This document shows positions 1 to 5,843 of a stretch of DNA of 6,991 nucleotides, in pieces. Every line of letters starts with the position of its first letter. Position 1 is the stretch's first letter. Both the position numbers and the translations under genes were made by a program. The DNA comes from Bacteroidales bacterium (GTDB taxonomy: Bacteria; Bacteroidota; Bacteroidia; Bacteroidales; Paludibacteraceae), in NCBI GenBank assembly GCA_900767385.1, contig CAAFYY010000039.1:1-6991 (forward strand), in the 5' to 3' direction. The notes under the pieces were generated by a model that was given only the letters and a program-made list of their open reading frames with translations, did no database searches and was not told the origin of the DNA.

Positions 1-1
1 G

Positions 2-250
2 GTGAGCGACAAGAAACGCGACCATGTGCTGCAACTGCTTCCAAAGGATGCCGTTTACTACTTCACACAGGCTCAGATTCCACGCGCTTTCCCCGCAGAG
101 GCATTGATGGAAGAGGCAAAAAGCTACGGACTCCAAGGTGGCTGCTATCCAACTGTCAAGGAAGCACTTGAGGCAGCACGACACGATGCCTCAGCCGACG
201 ATTTTATCTTCATTGGTGGCAGCAACTTCATCGTGGCAGAGATTCTATAA
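2..250 (+). CDS. folC: Bifunctional folylpolyglutamate/dihydrofolate synthase, C-terminal fragment
   Basis: This is the last 82 codons of a gene whose start lies before the window; the GTG at base 2 is an internal Val codon, not a start. The fragment matches the C-terminal (Mur ligase C-like) domain of FolC as I know it from Bacteroidetes: LLPKDAVYYFTQAQIPRA, then a GLQGGCYPTVKEALEAA helix region, then the terminal DDFIFIGGSNFIVAEIL strand and helix. FolC is a cytoplasmic ATP-dependent ligase that adds glutamate to dihydropteroate and to reduced folates. The P-loop and catalytic centre are in the missing N-terminal part, so activity cannot be judged here. The stop TAA is 7 bp before the next start, which suggests co-transcription with the downstream peptidase gene. 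The identification is from family resemblance; the fragment is short but distinctive. Confidence 0.92.
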   Translation: MSDKKRDHVLQLLPKDAVYYFTQAQIPRAFPAEALMEEAKSYGLQGGCYPTVKEALEAARHDASADDFIFIGGSNFIVAEIL

Positions 251-257
251 CAACGAA

Positions 258-2459
258 ATGACATCGACTATGAATATCTCCAAACTCTACAGAAAGGCAG
301 TCGTTTTGACGCTCTGCATTCTCGCAACTATGACAACGCTTAAGGCTCAAGACAAAGCGCTTACGCTCAACGACCTGATTCCAGGCGGAAAGACCTACAG
401 CAAATTTGTCCCAAAGAATCTTCGCCAACTTCAATGGTGCGGCGACTACTACCTCTATGTCAGCGGTGACACCATCCTTGCCTCCGCCCCAGGCAAAGCA
501 AGCAAGAAAATCACCGTCGATATGATCAATACCACACTCAAGTTGAAGGGCGATGATGCTTACAAACAGTTGCCACGTTTCATGGTGACCGACACTAAAC
601 GCAGCGTCCTCACCTTCTATTGCCGCGACAGATACTACGAATACAATCTTGACAACGGCAAGGTTGAACGCGACTATGCCTACAACTACAACAAAAAGGG
701 CAAAAATTTCGAATTCGACTTCGCCAAAAACCGTGTGGCATACACCCTCGGACAAAACGTATGGATCAACATCGACGGTGATAGCATCCAAGTGACCAAC
801 GAGACACAAGACGGCATCGTCTGCGGTACCGACGTTCACCAACGTGAATTCGGCATCACGAAAGGTCTGTTCTGGTCACCAGACGGTGAGCTCCTCGCTT
901 TCTACCGCATGGACGAGAGCATGGTGCCTGAGTATCCTATCGTGACGATTGCAACCCGCGTGGCTGAGGTTCGCCCTGTCCACTACCCTATGGCTGGCAT
1001 GAAGAGCCACCATGTGACCCTGGGCGTCTACGACCTCAAGACCAAGAAGGTGACCTATATGAAGACAGGATTGCCTAAGGAGAAATTCCTCACCAATATC
1101 GCATGGAGCCCCGACAGCAAATATGTCTATATTGAGGAGGTCAACCGTCAGCAAGACACTTGCTACACCGTTCGCTACGATGTGGCAACAGGCAAAGGCA
1201 ACCGCGTGCTGATGTTTACCGACGAGCATTATGTGGAGCCTCAGACTCCAATAACCTTCGTGCCCAACAACAACGAACTTTTCGTTCGCCAAAGTTGTCA
1301 GGACGGCTTCAACCACCTCTATCTTTATAATATCCGCGGCATCATGGTACGTCAGTTGACGAAAGGCAACTGGATGGTGACCGACATGCTCGGTTTCGCC
1401 GACAACGGCAAGAGCATTATCTTCCAAGCAACAGCCAGCGACGAGAAAGCAACGTCCGTTGACGGTCTCGAGCGACACATCTGGAAAGTGGATATTGCCA
1501 CAGGCAAGATGACCCGACTCACCAAAGGCTATGGTGTACACTATGCCCAACTGAGTGGTGACGGACGCTATTTCATCGACAACTTCTCTGGTCCGGAGAC
1601 ACCACGCAACATTGATGTCTACGACACCAAGAGCGGCAAACTCGTGAAACACCTTTTGACAGCAAAGGATACCTATACGGGCTATACCCTCCCGGACGTT
1701 CGCATCGGTAAATTGATGGCCGACGACGGCAAGACCGAACTCAACTACCGCATCGTGACCCCACCAAACATGGATCCTACGAAGAAATATCCAACTGTCA
1801 TCTATGTTTATGGCGGTCCACATGCCCAGATGATTACAGCCAACTGGATGTACGACATGCGTGGTTGGGACATCTATATGGCTCTTCGCGGTTATATCGT
1901 ATTCACCCTCGACAACCGTGGCTCTGCCAACCGTGGCCATGAGTTTGAGAGCGTGATTCACCGCAACCTCGGCAAGTACGAGATGGCTGACCAGATGACA
2001 GGTGTCCGCTATCTGCAGTCGTTGCCTTACGTCGACAGCGAGCGCATCGGTGTGCATGGCTGGAGCTTCGGCGGTTTCATGACCACCAACCTCATGTTGA
2101 CTTATCCTGAGGTGTTCAAAGTTGGTGTAGCCGGAGGCCCTGTCATCGATTGGGAACGCTATGAGATCATGTATGGCGAGCGTTATATGGACCACCCGGA
2201 CGAGAACCCGGAAGGCTACAAGAACGCGAACCTCTGTCTCCGTGCAGGTGACCTCAAAGGCCGCCTGATGATTATTCACGGCACTGTGGACCCTGTCGTA
2301 GTTTGGCAGCACAGTCAGCTCTTCCTCAAGGCTTGCGTTGAGGCTGGCACCATGCCTGACTACTTCGTCTACCCAGAGCACGAACATAACGTAATCGGCA
2401 AAGACCGTCCTCATCTTCATGAGATTATCACACGTTATTTCGACGACTTCCTCAAGTAA
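258..2459 (+). CDS. ptpA: Secreted prolyl tripeptidyl aminopeptidase (S9B/DPP IV family serine peptidase)
   Basis: Encodes 733 residues. Residues 1-31 are a signal peptide (KLYRK, then hydrophobic VVLTLCILATM, ending LKAQ), followed by TLNDLIPGGKTY, which resembles the mature start of P. gingivalis PTP-A. An eight-bladed beta-propeller region spans about 60-480, with WSPDG and WSPDS blade repeats. The alpha/beta-hydrolase domain runs from about 485 to 733: YGGPH at 518-522, catalytic Ser603 in GWSFGG, Asp678 in HGTVDPVV and His710 in EHEHN. These three positions equal the triad numbering I recall for P. gingivalis PTP-A. Glu636 (RYEIMYGE), recalled as important for tripeptidyl specificity, is also present, as are Val629, Trp632, Tyr635, Tyr639, Val680 and Val681. 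Glu197 in VHQREFGI is the likely second glutamate. Expected role: release of Xaa-Xaa-Pro tripeptides from peptides in the periplasm or at the cell surface, for peptide nutrition. The frame is open back to ATG 138, but that start lies inside folC and would bury the signal peptide. ATG 258 is preferred and ATG 270 is the alternative; neither has a Shine-Dalgarno sequence. It could act as a dipeptidyl peptidase, but the Glu636 context favours PTP. Confidence 0.92.
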   Translation: MTSTMNISKLYRKAVVLTLCILATMTTLKAQDKALTLNDLIPGGKTYSKFVPKNLRQLQWCGDYYLYVSGDTILASAPGKASKKITVDMINTTLKLKGDDAYKQLPRFMVTDTKRSVLTFYCRDRYYEYNLDNGKVERDYAYNYNKKGKNFEFDFAKNRVAYTLGQNVWINIDGDSIQVTNETQDGIVCGTDVHQREFGITKGLFWSPDGELLAFYRMDESMVPEYPIVTIATRVAEVRPVHYPMAGMKSHHVTLGVYDLKTKKVTYMKTGLPKEKFLTNIAWSPDSKYVYIEEVNRQQDTCYTVRYDVATGKGNRVLMFTDEHYVEPQTPITFVPNNNELFVRQSCQDGFNHLYLYNIRGIMVRQLTKGNWMVTDMLGFADNGKSIIFQATASDEKATSVDGLERHIWKVDIATGKMTRLTKGYGVHYAQLSGDGRYFIDNFSGPETPRNIDVYDTKSGKLVKHLLTAKDTYTGYTLPDVRIGKLMADDGKTELNYRIVTPPNMDPTKKYPTVIYVYGGPHAQMITANWMYDMRGWDIYMALRGYIVFTLDNRGSANRGHEFESVIHRNLGKYEMADQMTGVRYLQSLPYVDSERIGVHGWSFGGFMTTNLMLTYPEVFKVGVAGGPVIDWERYEIMYGERYMDHPDENPEGYKNANLCLRAGDLKGRLMIIHGTVDPVVVWQHSQLFLKACVEAGTMPDYFVYPEHEHNVIGKDRPHLHEIITRYFDDFLK

Positions 2460-2494
2460 TATCAATATTAACAACAAAATAAGCACAACACACA

Positions 2495-4240
2495 ATGAAA
2501 CAGTTTCTTAAAATGACGCTTGCCTGTATCGTGGGCATCATCATCGCAAGTTTCATCTGTATGATGATGACTTTCGGATTGCTCGGCAGCCTGATGGCTA
2601 AGTCCGATTCGAAAGTAGAAGTTTCAGAAAAACATTCCATCCTCCGTCTCGACCTTGATGCCGAGATCGTAGAGCGTTCCAACCCCGATGATCTCGAGGG
2701 TTTCATGGGCAGCTACAGCCAACAAGGGGTAGGCCTCAACCTCCTCATCAACGCAGTAAGAAACGCTGCCACCAATAAAAATATCGACGGTATCTACCTT
2801 GCCTTTGACGGCATGGCTGCTTCCCCTGCTTCTGTAGAGGAGTTGCGCGATGAGTTGCTCAAGTTCAAGGAGAGCGGTAAATTTATCATCGCTTACGGTG
2901 CCTCCTACTCTAACAGCGAATACCATCTCGCCTCTGTAGCCGACAAGATTCTCCTCAATCCTCAAGGCAGCGTGGCTATCTGCGGTCTGACAATGCAGAC
3001 TATGTTCTATGCCGACCTCATGAAAAAGGTGGGCGTTGAGATGGAGATCTTCAAAGTGGGCACCTTCAAGTCAGCCGTGGAGCCATATATCCGCACCGAC
3101 ATGAGCGAAGCCAACAAACTCCAACTCCACACTTATGCTGACGGCACATGGCAACGCATCTGCGAGGACATCGCAGCCTCACGCAACATCACAGTGGACG
3201 CTATCAACGCTTATGCCAACAACGGCGATTTCCTCAAAGAACCAGAGGTAGCCATCAAGGCTGGTCTCATCGACTCACTCTGCTATAACGATGGTTTGAA
3301 AGCCGTCCTTGAGAAACTCACCAAGAAAAACTTCACCACTTACTATCTTGAAGACCTCTGCCAAGAGCCTATCCAAGATAAGAACGAGAAGAGCCAAGTG
3401 GCCATCGTTTACGCTGTGGGCGGTATTGACGACGGTTCTCCAAGCGAGATGAACTCTGAGAAGATTGCAAAGACACTCCTCAAACTCAAGGACAACAAGA
3501 AGGTGAAAGCTGTTGTTTTGCGCGTCAACTCACCAGGCGGCAGTGCCTACGGTTCCGAGCAGATGTGGCATGCTGCTGAGTTGCTCAAAGCAGAGAAGCC
3601 TCTCGTCGTTTCCATGGGCGACTATGCAGCCAGCGGTGGCTACTATATGTCTTGCAATGCTAACTATATCTTCGCACAGCCTAATACATTGACTGGTTCC
3701 ATCGGCATCTTCGGCATGTTCCCTAACTTCTCTGGTGCAAGCAAGAAGGTGGGTGTTTCCATCGATGGCATCAAGACCAATGAGTATGCCGACATGGGCA
3801 ACACCTTCCGTCCTATGCGCGACGACGAGAAGGCGCTGATGCAAGCCGAAATCAACCGTGGCTACGAACTCTTCACAACCCGCTGCGCCAACGGCCGTCA
3901 TATGTCGCAAGACTCTATCAAAGTGATTGCTGAGGGTCGCATTTGGAGCGGTGTCGACGCTATCAAGATCGGTCTCGTTGACGAACTCGGTGGTTTGGAC
4001 AAAGCTATCGCCAAGGCTGCCGAACTCGCTAAACTGAAGAGCTATGTCACCAAGAACTATCCAGAGCAGAAGAGCATGATGGAAGAGTTGATGGATCTCG
4101 TCAGCGGCTCAAGCGACAAGAGAGAGGAGAAACTCATCCAGAAAGCATTGGGCGACAATTACCAGATCTACCGTGCTGTCAAATCTTTGGAAGGCAAACA
4201 AGGCGTAATGGCTATTTCGCCTTATACCATTGCTTACTAA
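2495..4240 (+). CDS. sppA: Signal peptide peptidase SppA, 67K (long) type, protease IV
   Basis: Encodes 581 residues, the usual size for the long, two-domain SppA (family S49). A hydrophobic segment at about 8-33 (LACIVGIIIASFICMMMTFG) anchors it in the inner membrane, with the rest in the periplasm. Two tandem S49 repeats follow, roughly 95-265 and 300-500. The predicted catalytic dyad is Lys192 in VGTFKSAVEPY in the first repeat and Ser380 in GDYAASGGYY in the second; the arrangement corresponds to the Lys209/Ser409 dyad of E. coli SppA. Other family signatures are VLRVNSPGGSAYGSE (341-355) and TLTGSIGIFG (398-407). It degrades signal peptides left in the membrane after secretion. The gene starts 35 bp after the peptidase gene with an A-rich leader and no Shine-Dalgarno sequence. 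It is followed 24 bp later by an intrinsic terminator, so it is probably the last gene of the folC-ptpA-sppA unit. Confidence 0.95.
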   Translation: MKQFLKMTLACIVGIIIASFICMMMTFGLLGSLMAKSDSKVEVSEKHSILRLDLDAEIVERSNPDDLEGFMGSYSQQGVGLNLLINAVRNAATNKNIDGIYLAFDGMAASPASVEELRDELLKFKESGKFIIAYGASYSNSEYHLASVADKILLNPQGSVAICGLTMQTMFYADLMKKVGVEMEIFKVGTFKSAVEPYIRTDMSEANKLQLHTYADGTWQRICEDIAASRNITVDAINAYANNGDFLKEPEVAIKAGLIDSLCYNDGLKAVLEKLTKKNFTTYYLEDLCQEPIQDKNEKSQVAIVYAVGGIDDGSPSEMNSEKIAKTLLKLKDNKKVKAVVLRVNSPGGSAYGSEQMWHAAELLKAEKPLVVSMGDYAASGGYYMSCNANYIFAQPNTLTGSIGIFGMFPNFSGASKKVGVSIDGIKTNEYADMGNTFRPMRDDEKALMQAEINRGYELFTTRCANGRHMSQDSIKVIAEGRIWSGVDAIKIGLVDELGGLDKAIAKAAELAKLKSYVTKNYPEQKSMMEELMDLVSGSSDKREEKLIQKALGDNYQIYRAVKSLEGKQGVMAISPYTIAY

Positions 4241-4264
4241 GCACACGGTCCTATACTATATTAT

Positions 4265-4302
4265 ATAAGGGTTTGTCCTCGCGACAAGCCCTTATTTATT
4301 TT
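4265..4302 (+). terminator. Intrinsic terminator after sppA
   Basis: A 13-bp stem, ATAAGGGTTTGTC (4265-4277) with GACAAGCCCTTAT (4283-4295), has one G-U pair and a 5-nt loop (CTCGC). It is followed by TTATTTT. It ends the folC-ptpA-sppA transcript and separates it from the riboswitch unit. Confidence 0.9.
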
Positions 4303-4336
4303 GCCTTTTCATTACCGCCGAGAGGGAAAAAAGACG

Positions 4337-4344
4337 TATCTTTG
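4337..4344 (+). promoter_or_regulatory. Bacteroidetes -7 promoter element of the riboswitch transcript
   Basis: TATCTTTG fits the Bacteroidetes sigma consensus TAnnTTTG. It lies after the sppA terminator and about 12 bp before the first pairing base of the riboswitch, so the transcript should start near 4350. The expected -33 TTTG is not clear: TTAC at 4312-4315 has the right spacing (21 bp) but is a poor match, while TTTTG at 4299-4303 is too far away. The call rests on the -7 match and its position. Confidence 0.6.
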
Positions 4345-4355
4345 CAACGTCATTT

Positions 4356-4528
4356 GGTGATGTCTGAGGCCAATCGGTCGCAGGCATTGAAAAGGGAATC
4401 GGGTGAGAAGCCCGAACAGACGCGCTGCCGTAAGTTTCAAACCAAACTCTTCTATCTCTCAAGCCACTGAGACACTCTCTCGGGAAGGCAGAAGAGCGAA
4501 ACGAGTCGGAAGACCTGCCATGACAACC
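4356..4528 (+). ncRNA. Cobalamin (vitamin B12) riboswitch aptamer
   Basis: The conserved core is plain in the sequence. It has GGGAATC (4394-4400); a CGGG/CCCG hairpin (4400-4403 with 4411-4414); then CAG-ACGCG-CTG (4417-4427), which is stem P5 with the same L5 loop I recall in E. coli btuB; then GCCGTAAG. Further on are AAGCCACTG (4461-4469), CGGGAAGGC (4481-4489) and the B12 box GTCGGAAGACCTGCC (4505-4519). GCAGG (4380-4384) pairs with CCTGC (4514-4518). An outer closing stem can form between GGT(GA)TGTC (4356-4364) and GACAACC (4522-4528). A small hairpin, GGCC-AATC-GGTC (4368-4379), sits just inside it. The RNA binds adenosyl- or another cobalamin and is expected to lower expression of the downstream gene when B12 is plentiful. 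The short open frame across 4273-4470 is an accident of this RNA and not a gene. Confidence 0.95.
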
Positions 4529-4539
4529 TATCTATTGAC

Positions 4540-4554
4540 GGCTCGCGAATAGCC
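4540..4554 (+). promoter_or_regulatory. Candidate P13 regulatory hairpin of the cobalamin riboswitch
   Basis: GGCT (4540-4543) and AGCC (4551-4554) close a 7-nt loop, CGCGAAT. The loop's CGCG (4544-4547) is complementary to CGCG in aptamer loop L5 (4421-4424), which is the expected geometry of the B12-dependent L5-L13 kissing interaction. No U-tract follows and no intrinsic terminator lies between the aptamer and the ATG at 4594, which argues for translational control or Rho-dependent control rather than intrinsic termination. The hairpin ends 39 nt before the ATG, farther than in classic RBS-masking designs. The remaining leader (4555-4593) is A-rich and unstructured; its AAGG at 4565-4568 is too far from the ATG to act as a Shine-Dalgarno sequence. 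Confidence 0.5.
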
Positions 4555-4593
4555 TAAATAAATCAAGGTAAACAATCAAAACATACATACGAA

Positions 4594-5694
4594 ATGAAGA
4601 AAATCACTAAGATTCTCTGCACTGTCTGTGGACTTTTGCTCTCAGGAGCCATTGTTGCACAAACGAATCCCTACATGACCCGCGTGTTCGACTTCTCACC
4701 TGCTCCAGGTCAGTTTATCCACGTCTATCCTTCAGTTACTCTCGGTGCTGACAGTGCCAGCGTGGCAGCCCAAGTTGAGACAGAAGTAGCAGGCTGCGAG
4801 ACAGGCATGCTCTCACTCGGTGCATGGGGTGGATATATCGTTGTCGGCTTCGACCACGACATCCAGAATGTTGCCGGCCAAAACGATTTCATGGTCTTGG
4901 GCAACGCTTTCTACTCTTCCTATGCCACCTATGGCGAACCAGGCATCGTGATGGTGGCTGACGACGTCAACGGCAACGGTCTGCCAGATGATCCTTGGTA
5001 CGAGATTGCAGGCAATGCCTACAGCAGCAGCCTGAAAAACTACTCCATGACTTATTATAAGCCAAGTGCCGAACTCGACGCCCAGAGCGGCAACATCGAG
5101 CAGTATGTAGCATGGAAAGACAATCAAGGTAACACAGGATATCTTTCAAAGAATAACTACCACTCGCAGTCATACTACCCTTGCTGGTATCGCGACAGCA
5201 TCACTTTCACCGGCACGATTATCCCGGAGGATGCCCTCTCAGAGGTCTCAACAGGCTACTGCGACGTATTGCCTAACACCGACCCTGCAGCAGGCTGCAA
5301 CATCGAGGATGCTGTGGATGCCAACGGCAACCCAGCCAATCTCCAAAAGATCCGCTTTGTGAAGGTCTACACCGGCGTCTACAAGGTACAGGATCCATTC
5401 GGCGAGATCTCTACAGAGTTCTGCGGTGCCAAGGATCTCCACCCAACGGTAGGCACAGAGACCACCAAGGCTGACGAGTTGGTGCTCATTAGCAACAACG
5501 GACAATCCATCCAATTCAATGCTCCAGAAGAAGGCGAAGCATGTCTCTACAATGTTGCTGGTGGAGAGATGGGACGCTTCCATATCAACAACGGCTACAA
5601 TGCCATTGAGATGAGCCACCTGACCGATGGCGTCTATCTCTTGATGATGAAAAGCGACAGACAAAGTTACTGCCTGAAAGTTATCAAACGATAA
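4594..5694 (+). CDS. B12-riboswitch-controlled secreted surface protein with T9SS-like C-terminal sorting domain
   Basis: Encodes 366 residues. Residues 1-23 are a signal peptide (KKITK, hydrophobic core, ending AIVAQ) with no lipobox cysteine at the cleavage site, so it is not a lipoprotein. The main domain (about 28-288) resembles the 'cell surface protein' family found in Bacteroidetes cobalamin-uptake loci: SLGAWGGYIVVGFDH (74-88), DFMVLGNAFY (98-107), EPGIVMVADDVNGNG (115-129), PWYEIAGNAY (134-143), WKDNQGNTGYLSKN (174-187) and FVKVYTGV (255-262). DVNGNGLPDD (124-133) looks like an EF-hand/thrombospondin-3 type Ca2+ loop. Residues about 293-366 look like a T9SS type A sorting domain: LYNVAGGEMGRF, then AIEMSHLTDGVYLL, ending LKVIKR. 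The mature part has seven cysteines. The riboswitch and family context suggest a role in capturing cobalamin or a related corrinoid at the cell surface; the ligand is inferred. It is not BtuG or BtuH as I know them, since those are lipoproteins. The start ATG 4594 is the only one that gives the signal peptide. A terminator follows, so the unit is monocistronic. Confidence 0.9.
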   Translation: MKKITKILCTVCGLLLSGAIVAQTNPYMTRVFDFSPAPGQFIHVYPSVTLGADSASVAAQVETEVAGCETGMLSLGAWGGYIVVGFDHDIQNVAGQNDFMVLGNAFYSSYATYGEPGIVMVADDVNGNGLPDDPWYEIAGNAYSSSLKNYSMTYYKPSAELDAQSGNIEQYVAWKDNQGNTGYLSKNNYHSQSYYPCWYRDSITFTGTIIPEDALSEVSTGYCDVLPNTDPAAGCNIEDAVDANGNPANLQKIRFVKVYTGVYKVQDPFGEISTEFCGAKDLHPTVGTETTKADELVLISNNGQSIQFNAPEEGEACLYNVAGGEMGRFHINNGYNAIEMSHLTDGVYLLMMKSDRQSYCLKVIKR

Positions 5695-5714
5695 ATAAAC
5701 TCAATTTTCTTTTC

Positions 5715-5761
5715 AAAAGAGGGGTTTCGGCACTACGAGATCCCTCTTTTTCGTGTTTTTT
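5715..5761 (+). terminator. Intrinsic terminator after the B12-controlled gene
   Basis: A long stem joins AAAAGAGGGGTTTCG (5715-5729) to CGAGATCCCTCTTTT (5736-5750): 15 bp with two G-U pairs and a 6-nt loop, GCACTA. TTTTT closes the 3' arm and a T6 run follows at 5756-5761. It starts 21 bp after the stop codon. The A-run on the 5' side could also let it work on the opposite strand. Confidence 0.9.
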
Positions 5762-5790
5762 ACCCTCTTTTCGCGAAAAACAACCCTCTT
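5742..5790 (+). repeat. Three CCCTCTT copies at exact 21-bp spacing
   Basis: CCCTCTT occurs at 5742-5748, 5763-5769 and 5784-5790, each copy 21 bp from the next. The first copy is the 3' arm of the preceding terminator; the other two lie between that terminator and the porU promoter box. The upstream arm AAGAGGG (5717-5723) is complementary to all three. The 21-bp period is close to two helical turns. The copies could be binding sites for a regulator, remains of a duplicated terminator arm, or chance in T/C-rich DNA. Confidence 0.55.
5768..5779. repeat. Perfect 12-bp palindrome TTTTCGCGAAAA
   Basis: The palindrome lies 41 bp before the porU -7 box and overlaps the second CCCTCTT copy. It could be an operator half-site pair, a minor hairpin backing up the terminator, or chance. 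No known regulator site is recognised. Confidence 0.4.
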
Positions 5791-5819
5791 GACATTATGC
5801 TATTTCAAGAAAAAAGAAT

Positions 5820-5827
5820 TATCTTTG
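5820..5827 (+). promoter_or_regulatory. Bacteroidetes -7 promoter element of porU
   Basis: TATCTTTG, followed by CAA, is identical to the box of the riboswitch promoter upstream. It is expected to start transcription near 5833-5835, giving a leader of only about 10 nt to ATG 5844 or about 22 nt to ATG 5856. No good -33 TTTG is found: TTATG at 5795-5799 has about the right spacing, and TTGACA at 5789-5794 is somewhat too far upstream. The box sits after the terminator, which supports independent transcription of porU. Confidence 0.6.
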
Positions 5828-5843
5828 CAATCGGAAAAAGACA

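Noticed and set aside
138..257. Upstream extension of the prolyl peptidase to ATG 138
   Set aside because: It would overlap the conserved end of folC in another frame and place 40 extra residues before an obvious signal peptide.
228..842. Second - strand open frame (204 codons) opposite the start of the peptidase gene
   Set aside because: Same reasoning: a mirror of the coding strand with no family features and no promoter or signal of its own.
876..2495. Long open frame on the - strand (539 codons) opposite the prolyl peptidase gene
   Set aside because: It lies wholly antisense to a clearly conserved coding gene. Its translation is a low-information mix rich in Val, Ala and His with no recognisable domain. 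It is what codon bias on the + strand would produce.
4273..4470. 65-codon open frame on the + strand between sppA and the next gene
   Set aside because: It begins inside the terminator stem and runs through the cobalamin riboswitch core; the conserved RNA explains the sequence.
4906..5000. DVNGNGLPDD considered as a dockerin or cellulosome module
   Set aside because: There is only one Ca2+-loop-like segment within a larger conserved domain; dockerins carry a repeated pair with helices near a terminus.
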